This document shows positions 25,061 through 33,210 of a DNA stretch of 64,000 nucleotides, in pieces. Source of the DNA: Actinomadura barringtoniae. Lineage in GTDB: Bacteria > Actinomycetota > Actinomycetes > Streptosporangiales > Streptosporangiaceae. The stretch covers positions 186,001-250,000 of the forward strand of contig NZ_JAGEOJ010000014.1 of NCBI RefSeq assembly GCF_017573505.1, given 5' to 3'. The stretch's first letter is position 1. Each line of letters opens with the position of its first letter. A program made the position numbers and the translations under genes. The notes beneath the pieces were generated by a model. It searched no databases and had not been told where the DNA came from. It worked only from the letters and a program-made list of their open reading frames with translations.

Positions 25061-26113
25061 ATGATCCACACCAAGATCCTGGCCGGGGCCGCGGCGGCGC
25101 TGTCGGCGGTCCTCATCGCGGGCTGCGGCAGCACCTCCGACTCCGGGGGCAACTCCGGCGGCTCCGGCGGCAACAAGAGCGGCAAGGTCGGCGTCGGACT
25201 GCCGCTGCTGACCTCGCCGTTCTGGCAGTCCTACAACAACTACGTGCCGCAGATGGCCAAGCAACTCGGCGTCGACACGCTGCCGACGGTCAACTCCAAC
25301 TCCGACCCGACGCAGCAGATCACCGACATCAACAACCTGCTGAACCAGAACGTGCGCGGCCTGGTCATCGCCCCGCTCGACAGCGCCGCCATCGTCGCCG
25401 GCCTGAACCAGGCCGACCGCAAGGGCGTCCCGGTCGTCGCGGTCGACGTCGCGCCCGACAAGGGCAAGGTCGCGATGGTCGTACGGGCCGACAACGTCGC
25501 GTACGGCGAGAAGGCCTGCAAGTACCTCGGCGACAAGATCAAGTCGGGCAAGGTCGTGCAGATCCAGGGCGACCTGGCCTCGGTCAACGGCCGCGACCGC
25601 TCCCAGGCGTTCCGCGACTGCATGAAGAAGGGCTACCCCGGCATCAAGGTGCTGGAGATCCCCGCCGAATGGAAGGCGGAGAAGGCCGCGTCCGGGCTGG
25701 ACAGCCTCCTGAACGCCAACCCCGACGTCAAGGGCATCTACATGCAGGCGGGCGGCGTCTACCTGGCCCCGACCCTGCAGGCCCTGAAGAGCAAGAACAT
25801 GCTCGTGAAGGCGGGCGACCCCAAGCACATCCAGATCGTGTCCAACGACGGCATCCCGCAGGAGTACGCGGCGATCCGCGAGGGGCAGATCGACGCGACC
25901 GTGTCGCAGCCCGCCGACGCCTACGCCAAGTGGGGCATGTACTACATCAAGGCCGCCATGGAAGGTAAGACGTTCCAGCCCGGCCCGACCGACCACGGCA
26001 GCGTGATCGTCAAGCTGCCCAGCGGCATCCTGGAGGACCAGCTCCCGGCGCCGCTCGTCACCAAGGACAACGTCGACGACAAGTCCCTGTGGGGCAACAC
26101 GGTAGGCAAGTGA
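25061..26113 (+). CDS. Sugar ABC importer substrate-binding lipoprotein
   Basis: 350 residues from ATG 25061, preceded by a strong GAGGAGG ribosome site. The signal peptide ends in lipobox LIAGC, followed by a Ser/Gly linker. The body is a periplasmic-binding type-1 domain of the RbsB/XylF kind (KVGVGLPLLTSPFWQSYNNYVPQMAKQLGV; DPTQQITDINNLLNQNVRGLVIAPLDS; QIVSNDGIPQEYAAIREGQIDATVSQP). Position between fucose enzymes and the ATPase/permease genes suggests it binds L-fucose or a fucose-containing product of the fucosidase at 33211. Confidence 0.92.
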   Translation: MIHTKILAGAAAALSAVLIAGCGSTSDSGGNSGGSGGNKSGKVGVGLPLLTSPFWQSYNNYVPQMAKQLGVDTLPTVNSNSDPTQQITDINNLLNQNVRGLVIAPLDSAAIVAGLNQADRKGVPVVAVDVAPDKGKVAMVVRADNVAYGEKACKYLGDKIKSGKVVQIQGDLASVNGRDRSQAFRDCMKKGYPGIKVLEIPAEWKAEKAASGLDSLLNANPDVKGIYMQAGGVYLAPTLQALKSKNMLVKAGDPKHIQIVSNDGIPQEYAAIREGQIDATVSQPADAYAKWGMYYIKAAMEGKTFQPGPTDHGSVIVKLPSGILEDQLPAPLVTKDNVDDKSLWGNTVGK

Positions 26114-27621
26114 TGGCACCAGTTCCCCTGGCCGAGGCGGTTCCCCTCGTTGAGGCGACGGGCGTCAGCAAGCGGTTCGGGTCGACCGTCGCGCTCGCGG
26201 ACGCGCGCCTCACCGTTCTGCCCGGCGAGTCCCACGCGCTCGTCGGGCGGAACGGGGCGGGCAAGTCGACGCTGGTCAACGTGCTCACCGGGATCTTCCC
26301 GCCCGACACCGGCGAGGTGTGGTTCGACGGCGAACCCGCCCCGAAGGCCGGTGACCGGGACGGCTGGCGTGCCAAGGTCGCCTGCGTTTACCAGAAGTCG
26401 ACGATCATCCCCGAGCTGACCGTCGCGGAGAACCTGTTCATCAACCGGCAGCCCGCCACCCGTGGCGTGATCGGCTGGAAGCGGATGCGCCGCGAGGCCG
26501 CCGAACTGCTGTCCACCTGGGACGTTCAGGTCGACCCATCGGTCGCGGCGGGCGAGCTGAACGTTCAGGACCGGCAGTTCGTGGAGATCGCGCGGGCGCT
26601 GTCGTTCGGCGCGCGGTTCATCATCCTGGACGAGCCGACCGCGCAGCTGGACAACGCCGAGATCGAGCGGCTGTTCACGAGGATGCGTTCGCTGCAGGAC
26701 TCGGGCGTGACGTTCCTGTTCATCTCGCACCACCTCCAGGAGGTGTACGAGGTGTGCCAGACCGTCACGGTCTTCCGTGACGCCCGCTGGATCGCCACCG
26801 AGCCGGTCGCCGACCTGCCGCGCGGCGCGCTGGTCGAGGCGATGACCGGTGAGGCGGCCGACCTGGGACGTACGACCGGGCACCGCGAGCCCGTCACCGC
26901 CGACGTGCGCCTGGCGGTCACGGGTTTGTCCGACGGCGCGTATGAGGACGTGTCGCTGGACGTGCGGCGCGGCGAGGTCGTGGGCCTGGCCGGATCGTCG
27001 GCCAGCGGCAAGATCGAGCTGGCCGAGGCGCTGGTCGGGCTGCGCAGGCCCGGCGGCGGAACGGCCACGCTCGACGGCAGGCCCGTGCCGTTCGGCGACG
27101 TGCGCAAGGCGATGTCGGCCGGGATCGGGTTCGTGCCGCGCGACCGGCACGGCCAGGGCCTGGTCGCGGGCCTGTCGGTCGGCGAGAACGCCACCATGAC
27201 GATCGCCGACCGGCTCGGCCCGTTCGGCATCATCAGCCCGCGGCGGCTGCGCGAGGCCGCGCGCACGTCGATCAAGGGCCTGGACATCAAGACCCAGGGC
27301 CCCGAGCAGCCGGTGAACGGCCTGTCGGGCGGCAACCAGCAGAAGGTCGTCATGGCCCGCGCGCTCGCCGTCGAGCCCCGGCTGCTGGTCCTGATCAACC
27401 CGACCGCCGGGGTGGACGTGAAGTCCAAGGAGGCGCTGCTGGCCGTCGTCGACGAGATCCGTCAGGGCGGCACCTCCGTGATCATCATCTCCGACGAGCT
27501 GGACGACCTGCGGCCCTGCGACCGGGTGCTGGTCTTCTTCCACGGCCGGATCACCGCCGAGCATGCCGCCGGCTGGAACGACCACGACCTGGTCGCATCG
27601 ATCGAGGGGGTCTCCTCATGA
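26113..27621 (+). CDS. Sugar ABC importer ATPase, RbsA-like with two NBDs
   Basis: 502 residues with two tandem ATPase domains. NBD1 is intact: Walker A GRNGAGKST, signature-region ELNVQDRQFVEIARAL, Walker B FIILDEPTAQLD, H-loop FISHH. NBD2 is degenerate: its P-loop reads GSSASGKIE, and its Walker B reads LLVLINPTAGVD, with Asn where the catalytic Glu should be, while its signature LSGGNQQKVVMARAL is intact. Asymmetric NBDs are common in the carbohydrate CUT2 family. The start ATG overlaps the binding-protein stop, and the stop overlaps the permease start. Confidence 0.92.
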   Translation: MAPVPLAEAVPLVEATGVSKRFGSTVALADARLTVLPGESHALVGRNGAGKSTLVNVLTGIFPPDTGEVWFDGEPAPKAGDRDGWRAKVACVYQKSTIIPELTVAENLFINRQPATRGVIGWKRMRREAAELLSTWDVQVDPSVAAGELNVQDRQFVEIARALSFGARFIILDEPTAQLDNAEIERLFTRMRSLQDSGVTFLFISHHLQEVYEVCQTVTVFRDARWIATEPVADLPRGALVEAMTGEAADLGRTTGHREPVTADVRLAVTGLSDGAYEDVSLDVRRGEVVGLAGSSASGKIELAEALVGLRRPGGGTATLDGRPVPFGDVRKAMSAGIGFVPRDRHGQGLVAGLSVGENATMTIADRLGPFGIISPRRLREAARTSIKGLDIKTQGPEQPVNGLSGGNQQKVVMARALAVEPRLLVLINPTAGVDVKSKEALLAVVDEIRQGGTSVIIISDELDDLRPCDRVLVFFHGRITAEHAAGWNDHDLVASIEGVSS

Positions 27622-28634
27622 CGCAAACGGTGGCAGAACCCCGGACCAAGGCCGCTCCGGCGGCCGGGGCCCTGTCCGCGCTCGGCCGGATGCGCGAGTT
27701 CGCGCTGGTGCCCGCGCTGATCGCGCTGGTCGTCCTCGGCGCGATCGTGAACGACAGCTTCCTCACCGAACGCAACATCATCAGCATCCTGGGCGCCTCG
27801 GCGGCGCTGGCGCTGGTCGTGCTCGCCGAGTCGCTGATCCTGATCACCGGCAAGATCGACCTGTCGCTGGAGTCGACGGTCGGGATCGCACCCGGGCTCG
27901 GCGCGCTGCTGGTCATCCCGGCGGCGTCGGCGGGCTTCGGCACCGAATGGCCCACCTGGCTGGGGATCCTGGCCATCTTCGTGGTGGGCGGCGCGATCGG
28001 CGCGTTCAACGGCTTCCTGTCGGTGAAGCTGCGCCTGAACGCCTTCATCGTGTCGCTGGCCATGCTGATCGTGCTGCGCGGCCTGCTCACCGGCGCGACC
28101 GAGGGCAAGACGCTGTTCGACATGCCCGAGGCGTTCTTCTCCATCGCGACGACGACGTTCCTGAAGCTGCCGATGTCGGTGTGGCTGGCTGCCGTGTGCT
28201 TCGCGGTGGCCGGGTTCGCGCTGCGCTACCACCGGCTCGGGCGCGCGCTGTACGCGATCGGCGGCAACCCGGAGGCGGCGCGGGCCGCGGGCATCCGGGT
28301 GGAGCGGGTCACCTGGGCGGTGTATGTGATCAGCGGCGTGCTGGCCGCCGCGGCGGGCCTCTGCCTCACCGGGTACGTCGGCGCCATCAACGCCAACCAG
28401 GGCCAGAACATGATCTTCACCGTGATGGCCGCGGCCGTCATCGGCGGGATCTCCATGAACGGCGGCAAGGGCACGATGACCGGCGCCATCACCGGCGTGC
28501 TGCTGCTCGGCGTGGTCGACAATCTGCTCACGCTCGCGCAGGTCGCCTCGTTCTGGAAGCAGGCCATCTACGGTGCGATCATCCTGTTCGCGCTGGTCGT
28601 CTCGCGCGTCACCTCCGGCCAGGCGCAGGAGTAG
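27618..28634 (+). CDS. Sugar ABC importer permease, RbsC-like (CUT2)
   Basis: 338 residues with eight to ten hydrophobic helices. CUT2 permease landmarks are LVVLAESLILITGKIDLSLESTVG, IGAFNGFLSVKLRLNAFIVSLAMLIVLRG and ALYAIGGNPEAARAAGI, the last being the coupling loop for the ATPase. ATGA overlap with the upstream ATPase gene. The sequence around its stop codon is duplicated just downstream (see 28618-28708). Confidence 0.92.
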   Translation: MTQTVAEPRTKAAPAAGALSALGRMREFALVPALIALVVLGAIVNDSFLTERNIISILGASAALALVVLAESLILITGKIDLSLESTVGIAPGLGALLVIPAASAGFGTEWPTWLGILAIFVVGGAIGAFNGFLSVKLRLNAFIVSLAMLIVLRGLLTGATEGKTLFDMPEAFFSIATTTFLKLPMSVWLAAVCFAVAGFALRYHRLGRALYAIGGNPEAARAAGIRVERVTWAVYVISGVLAAAAGLCLTGYVGAINANQGQNMIFTVMAAAVIGGISMNGGKGTMTGAITGVLLLGVVDNLLTLAQVASFWKQAIYGAIILFALVVSRVTSGQAQE

Positions 28635-28708
28635 CCCGGCCGGGCACAGGAGTAGCCGGGCCAGGCGCAGGCGGGCCAGGCGCAGGCGGGCCAGGCGCAG
28701 GAGTAGCC
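28618..28708. repeat. Short direct repeats spanning the permease stop codon
   Basis: The 20-bp string at the permease stop (28618-28637, GGCCAGGCGCAGGAGTAGCC) recurs exactly at 28689-28708. Shorter copies of GGGCCAGGCGCAG lie in between and one variant reads GGGCACAGGAGTAGCC. This is a small tandem expansion that copied the stop codon region into the intergenic space before the aldo/keto reductase. Confidence 0.75.
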
Positions 28709-28743
28709 CATCGGGGCGGGTCTTGGAGAGGGGTGGTCTTCAG

Positions 28744-29658
28744 ATGGCACTCGGGCTGAGCGCCCTGTCGTTCGGCAGCGCGCCCATCGGCGGGCTGTAC
28801 GCGCCGGTGGACGGCGGCGTGGACGGGGGCGTGGACGTCGTGCGGCGGGCCCTGGAGGTCGGCATGACCTACCTCGACACCGCGCCGCACTACGGGGCGG
28901 GCACCGCCGAACGGGTCATCGGCGAGGCGCTCAAGGACGTGCCGCGCGAGTCGTTCACCATCTCGACGAAGGTCGGGCGGCTGCTGCGGCCCCGGCGTGA
29001 TGGCGAGGCGCCGGACGACGAGGGCTTCCCAGGGGAACCTGCCCTCAAGAGGGAGTGGGACTTCAGCGGCGACGGAATCCGGCGTTCGCTGGAGTCCTCC
29101 CTTGAACGGTTGGGGCTCGACCGGGTCGACGCGGTCTACCTGCATGACCCGGATGACCACGAGGAGCAGGTCTACACCGAGGCTTACCCGGCCTTGGCAC
29201 GACTCAGGGACGAGGGGGTGATCGCGGCCATCGGTGCGGGCATGAACCAGGCCGAGATGCTGGCCCGCTTCGTACGGAGGCTGGACCTTGACCTCGTCCT
29301 CTGCGCCGGCCGTTACACGCTGCTCGACCGCACCGCCGAGGCCGAGCTCCTGCCAGCGTGCGTGGAACGTGGGACCAAGGTGGTGATCGGGGGAGTCTTC
29401 AACTCCGGGCTCCTGGCAGGGGGAACCACCTACAACTACGCGCCCGCCCCTGCGGAGATGCTGGAACGCGTGGAACGGCTGGAGCAGGTGTGCGCGCGGC
29501 ATGGCGTTCCCCTGCGCGCGGCGGCGATGCGCTTTCCGTTCCGGCACCCTGCGGTGGTGAGCGTCCTGACAGGCTGTCGTACGCCTGCCGAGGCGGACGA
29601 CAACGCCCGGCTCTTCGAATGGGACATTCCCGAGGCGCTGTGGGGGGACCTGGGATGA
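28744..29658 (+). CDS. Aldo/keto reductase, probable L-fucose dehydrogenase
   Basis: 304 residues from ATG 28744 (GGAGAGGGG upstream). AKR landmarks are the catalytic Asp in MTYLDTAPHYG, Lys in TKVGRLL, His in VYLHDPDDH, and a C-terminal cofactor region (VSVLTGCRTPAEADDN). It belongs to the D-threo-aldose 1-dehydrogenase / L-galactose dehydrogenase group that oxidises fucose-type sugars to lactones. It is directly followed, with a 4-bp overlap, by a lactonase, so the pair would take L-fucose to L-fuconate. Confidence 0.88.
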   Translation: MALGLSALSFGSAPIGGLYAPVDGGVDGGVDVVRRALEVGMTYLDTAPHYGAGTAERVIGEALKDVPRESFTISTKVGRLLRPRRDGEAPDDEGFPGEPALKREWDFSGDGIRRSLESSLERLGLDRVDAVYLHDPDDHEEQVYTEAYPALARLRDEGVIAAIGAGMNQAEMLARFVRRLDLDLVLCAGRYTLLDRTAEAELLPACVERGTKVVIGGVFNSGLLAGGTTYNYAPAPAEMLERVERLEQVCARHGVPLRAAAMRFPFRHPAVVSVLTGCRTPAEADDNARLFEWDIPEALWGDLG

Positions 29659-30476
29659 TCGACGCGCACCAGCACCTGTGGGACACCGCCGTCCGCGACT
29701 ACGCGTGGATGGACGGCCCCTGGGCCGACCCGCTGCGCGGCAGGTTCGACGTGACGCGGTACGCCGAGGCCGCCGAGCCGTTCGGCGTCGAGGGTTCCAT
29801 CGTCGTACAGGCGCTGCACAGCGCGGAGGAGACCCGCGAACTGCTGGCCATCGCCGACGCGCGGCCGATCGAGGGCGTGGTCGGCTGGATCGACCTCACC
29901 GCCGCCGACGTCGCGGACGTGATCGCGGGCCTGTCCGGGCCGCTGGTGGGCATCCGGCACCAGGTGCAGGACGAGCCGGACCCGGGGTGGCTGTGCCGCG
30001 AGGACGTGCGGCGCGGGCTGCGGGCCGTGGGGGAGGCCGGGCTGGTGTACGACCTGCTGGTCAAGCCCCCGCAGGCGGACGCGGCGCTGGAGACGGTGCG
30101 GGCGCTGCCGGAGGTGTCGTTCGTGCTCGACCATGCGGGCAAGCCGGACATCGCGGGCGGCGTGTGGGAACCGTGGGCGTCATGGATCGCGTCGCTGGCC
30201 GCGCTGCCGAACGTGGCCGTGAAGGTGTCCGGCCTGGTCACCGAGGCCGCGGCCGACTGGAAGCCGGCCGACATCCTGCCCTACGCGGCGCATGTGCTGG
30301 AGGCGTTCAGGCCGGAGCGGGTGATGTTCGGCTCGGACTGGCCGGTCTGCACGCTGGCCGCGCCTTACGGGACCGTCGTCGATCTGGCCGCTGCGGCGGT
30401 GGACGGGCTCAGCAACGATGAGCGGAGCGAGGTCTTCGGGGGTACGGCCTGCCGCGTCTATGGAATCGGTGGATAG
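29655..30476 (+). CDS. Amidohydrolase-superfamily L-fuconolactonase
   Basis: 273 residues of the amidohydrolase_2 type: N-terminal metal motif IDAHQHLWD, then GIRHQVQDEPDPGW, FVLDHAGKPDI and the terminal metal Asp in MFGSDWPVC. The family includes L-fucono-1,5-lactonase and 2-pyrone-4,6-dicarboxylate lactonase. The combination with fuconate dehydratase and a fucose dehydrogenase candidate makes fuconolactonase the best call. It hydrolyses the lactone to L-fuconate in the cytoplasm. Confidence 0.9.
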   Translation: MIDAHQHLWDTAVRDYAWMDGPWADPLRGRFDVTRYAEAAEPFGVEGSIVVQALHSAEETRELLAIADARPIEGVVGWIDLTAADVADVIAGLSGPLVGIRHQVQDEPDPGWLCREDVRRGLRAVGEAGLVYDLLVKPPQADAALETVRALPEVSFVLDHAGKPDIAGGVWEPWASWIASLAALPNVAVKVSGLVTEAAADWKPADILPYAAHVLEAFRPERVMFGSDWPVCTLAAPYGTVVDLAAAAVDGLSNDERSEVFGGTACRVYGIGG

Positions 30477-30490
30477 GAGGGTCGGTTGCC

Positions 30491-31195
30491 GTGCGCGTCG
30501 CATTGTTCGTCACCTGCGTGAACGACACGCTCTTCCCGGGCACGGGCCGGGCCACGGTGCGCCTGCTGGAACGCCTGGGCTGCACGGTGGACTTCCCGTC
30601 CGCTCAGACCTGCTGCGGGCAGATGCACTTCAACACCGGCTACAGGGACGACGCCCGGCCCATGGCTCAGCGCTTCGGTGAGGTGTTTTCGGGCTACGAG
30701 GCAGTGGTCGTGCCTTCAGGGTCGTGCGCCGCCATGGTCCGCGAGTGGTACCCCACGCTGGGCGTCGAACCTCCTGGCGGGGTGTACGAGCTGTCTGAAT
30801 TCCTGGTCGATGTGCTGGGCGTGGTGGACGTTGGGGCCTACTTCCCGCACACGGTCACCTATCACCCGACCTGCCATTCGCTGCGTTCATTGCGGGTGGG
30901 GTCACGGCCTGAACGGCTTCTGTCGGAGGTACGCGGGCTGAAGCTGCTGCCCTTGGGCGGTGCGGAGGAGTGCTGCGGCTTCGGCGGCACGTTCTCGGTG
31001 AAGAACCCGGCCGTGTCGGCGGCCATGTGCACCGACAAGGTGCGCAACGTCCTGGACACCGGGGCCGAGGTGCTCTGCGCGGCCGACAACTCCTGCCTGA
31101 TGCACATAGGCGGCACGATGCGGCGGCAGCGGGCCGGTGTACGAACCATGCACCTGGCGCAGATCCTCGCCTCGACCGAGGAGAACCCCTCATGA
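30491..31195 (+). CDS. lutA: L-lactate utilisation protein LutA (CCG domains)
   Basis: 234 residues with two CCG domains that bind an Fe-S cofactor: QTCCGQMHFNTG plus PSGSCAAM, and EECCGFGGTFSVKNP plus DNSCLMH. Together with LutB and LutC it forms the iron-sulfur L-lactate oxidation complex first defined in Bacillus. GTG start at 30491, 14 bp after the lactonase; the stop overlaps lutB (ATGA). Placement in the fucose operon fits L-lactate as an end product of fucose breakdown. Confidence 0.95.
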   Translation: MRVALFVTCVNDTLFPGTGRATVRLLERLGCTVDFPSAQTCCGQMHFNTGYRDDARPMAQRFGEVFSGYEAVVVPSGSCAAMVREWYPTLGVEPPGGVYELSEFLVDVLGVVDVGAYFPHTVTYHPTCHSLRSLRVGSRPERLLSEVRGLKLLPLGGAEECCGFGGTFSVKNPAVSAAMCTDKVRNVLDTGAEVLCAADNSCLMHIGGTMRRQRAGVRTMHLAQILASTEENPS

Positions 31196-32607
31196 GCGGC
31201 ACGTTTGTCGGGATGCCCGCCTTCCCCATTGCTTCGGAAAAGGCTGTTGGGGACGCGCAGCTGCGGCACAACCTGCATAAGGCCACCCACACGATCCGGG
31301 GCAAGCGGGCTCTGGTGGTGGGGGAGCAGCCGGACTGGATGGAGCTCCGTTCGGCGGGAGCGGCCATCAAGGATCGCGTGCTGCGGCACCTGGACGTCTA
31401 CCTGGAGCAGCTGGAGGCGGCCGTCACGCTCGCCGGTGGGCACGTGCACTGGGCGAAGGACGCGGCCGAGGCCAACCGGATCGTGACATCGCTGGTGAAG
31501 GCGACCGGCCAGACCGAGGTCGTCAAGGTCAAGTCGATGGCCACCCAGGAGATCGAGCTCAACGAGGCGCTGGCCAAGGCCGGGATCACGGCCTACGAGA
31601 CCGACCTCGCCGAACTCATCGTGCAGCTGGGCGACGACCGGCCGTCCCACATCCTCGTCCCGGCCATCCACCGGAACCGGTCCGAGATCCGGGAGATCTT
31701 CCGGCGCGCGATGTCGGAGTGGGGCCGACCCGCTCCCGATGACCTCGCCGATGACCCGCCCGCGCTGGCGGAGGCGGCTCGCCTGCATTTGAGGGAACGG
31801 TTCCTGTCGGCCAAGGTCGGCATCTCCGGGGCCAACTTCGCGGTCGCCGAGACCGGGACTCTTGTCGTTCTGGAGTCGGAGGGCAACGGGCGGATGTGCC
31901 TGACCCTGCCCGAGACCCTCATTTCGGTGGTGGGCATCGAAAAGCTCGTGCCGACCTGGCAGGACCTTGAAGTCTTCATGCAGCTCCTGCCGAGGTCGTC
32001 CACAGGGGAGCGGATGAACCCGTACACCTCGATGTGGACGGGTGGAGTGGAAGGACAGGACTTCCACCTGGTGCTGCTGGACAACGGGCGTACCGACGTC
32101 CTTGCCGACCAGGTGGGACGACAGGCGTTGCGGTGCATCCGCTGCTCGGCATGCCTGAACGTCTGCCCTGTGTATGAACGGGCCGGAGGGCATGCCTATG
32201 GGTCCGTCTACCCGGGGCCCATCGGGGCGATCCTCACGCCGCAGTTGAGGGGGTTCTCCTCGGAGTTGGAGGAGTCCCTGCCGTACGCCTCCACGCTGTG
32301 CGGCGCCTGCTACGACGTCTGCCCGGTCGAAATCAACATTCCCGAGGTGCTGCTGGACCTGCGGGCCAAGGTCGCCTCGTCCGGCCACCATCGTGGGGAG
32401 CGTGCCGTCATGGCCGCCGCGCGGCGGGTGCTGTCGTCGCCTGCGTTGCTGTCTGCCACGCAGAGGACGGCCGGTCGTTTCCGGCGGTTGACTCCGCGTC
32501 GCCTGCCGGGCCCCTTGTCGGCCTGGACCGACACCCGGGACGTCCCGGCGCCGCCCCGCGAATCGTTCCGCCAGTGGTGGGAGCGCAGGGAGGGCACCAA
32601 CCGATGA
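31192..32607 (+). CDS. lutB: L-lactate utilisation iron-sulfur protein LutB
   Basis: 471 residues. An N-terminal LUD domain (VGISGANFAVAETGTLVVLESEGNGRM) is followed by a ferredoxin-like [4Fe-4S] pair: CIRCSACLNVCPVY and CGACYDVCPVEI. It transfers electrons from lactate to the respiratory chain with LutA/LutC. Normal length for LutB, with overlapping junctions on both sides. The C-terminal 60 residues (after DLRAKVASSGH) are the usual LutB DUF3390-like tail. Confidence 0.95.
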   Translation: MSGTFVGMPAFPIASEKAVGDAQLRHNLHKATHTIRGKRALVVGEQPDWMELRSAGAAIKDRVLRHLDVYLEQLEAAVTLAGGHVHWAKDAAEANRIVTSLVKATGQTEVVKVKSMATQEIELNEALAKAGITAYETDLAELIVQLGDDRPSHILVPAIHRNRSEIREIFRRAMSEWGRPAPDDLADDPPALAEAARLHLRERFLSAKVGISGANFAVAETGTLVVLESEGNGRMCLTLPETLISVVGIEKLVPTWQDLEVFMQLLPRSSTGERMNPYTSMWTGGVEGQDFHLVLLDNGRTDVLADQVGRQALRCIRCSACLNVCPVYERAGGHAYGSVYPGPIGAILTPQLRGFSSELEESLPYASTLCGACYDVCPVEINIPEVLLDLRAKVASSGHHRGERAVMAAARRVLSSPALLSATQRTAGRFRRLTPRRLPGPLSAWTDTRDVPAPPRESFRQWWERREGTNR

Positions 32608-33185
32608 GCTCGCGCGACCTGATTCTGGGCAAGGTGCGCGCCGCGCTGGCCGATGTCCCTGCCGACGAGGACGTTGCCATCCCGCGCCGGTATGAACGCT
32701 CGCGCACCGGGCCCGACATCATCGAGCTACTCGTCGACCGCCTGGTCGACTACAAGGCCGTCGTCCACCGGGACGTCGCCGTGGCGGAGGTAGTGCCGGG
32801 CGGCCGCATCGGAGCCCCTCCCGGCGTTCCAGACTCGTGGCTGCCGGGCGACGGTGCCGTGCGGGACACCGGCCTGTCCGCTCTGGAGCTGGACGGGCTG
32901 GACGCCGTCGTCACCGGGTGCGCCGTCGCCATCGCCGAGACCGGGACGATCGTCCTGGACGGCTCTCCTGACCAAGGCAGGCGTGCCCTGACCCTCGTTC
33001 CCGACCATCACGTCTGCGTGGTCCGCGCCGACCAGATCGTCCGTACCGTTCCCGAGGCGCTCGAACGCCTCGATCCCACCCGTCCGCTCACCTGGATCAG
33101 CGGCCCGTCGGCGACCAGCGACATCGAGCTGAACCGCGTCGAGGGCGTACACGGACCCCGAACCCTCCAAGTCGTCATCCTCTAG
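32604..33185 (+). CDS. lutC: L-lactate utilisation protein LutC (LUD domain)
   Basis: 193 residues from ATG 32604 (ATGA overlap with lutB). The LUD domain shows TGCAVAIAETGTIVLDGSPDQGRRALTLVPDHHVCVV and the terminal WISGPSATSDIELNRVEGVHGPRTLQVVIL. It completes the lactate oxidase complex. The operon continues 25 bp later with the fucosidase gene. Confidence 0.95.
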   Translation: MSSRDLILGKVRAALADVPADEDVAIPRRYERSRTGPDIIELLVDRLVDYKAVVHRDVAVAEVVPGGRIGAPPGVPDSWLPGDGAVRDTGLSALELDGLDAVVTGCAVAIAETGTIVLDGSPDQGRRALTLVPDHHVCVVRADQIVRTVPEALERLDPTRPLTWISGPSATSDIELNRVEGVHGPRTLQVVIL

Positions 33186-33210
33186 CCCCCCGTAGTCAGA
33201 AGAGGAGCCC

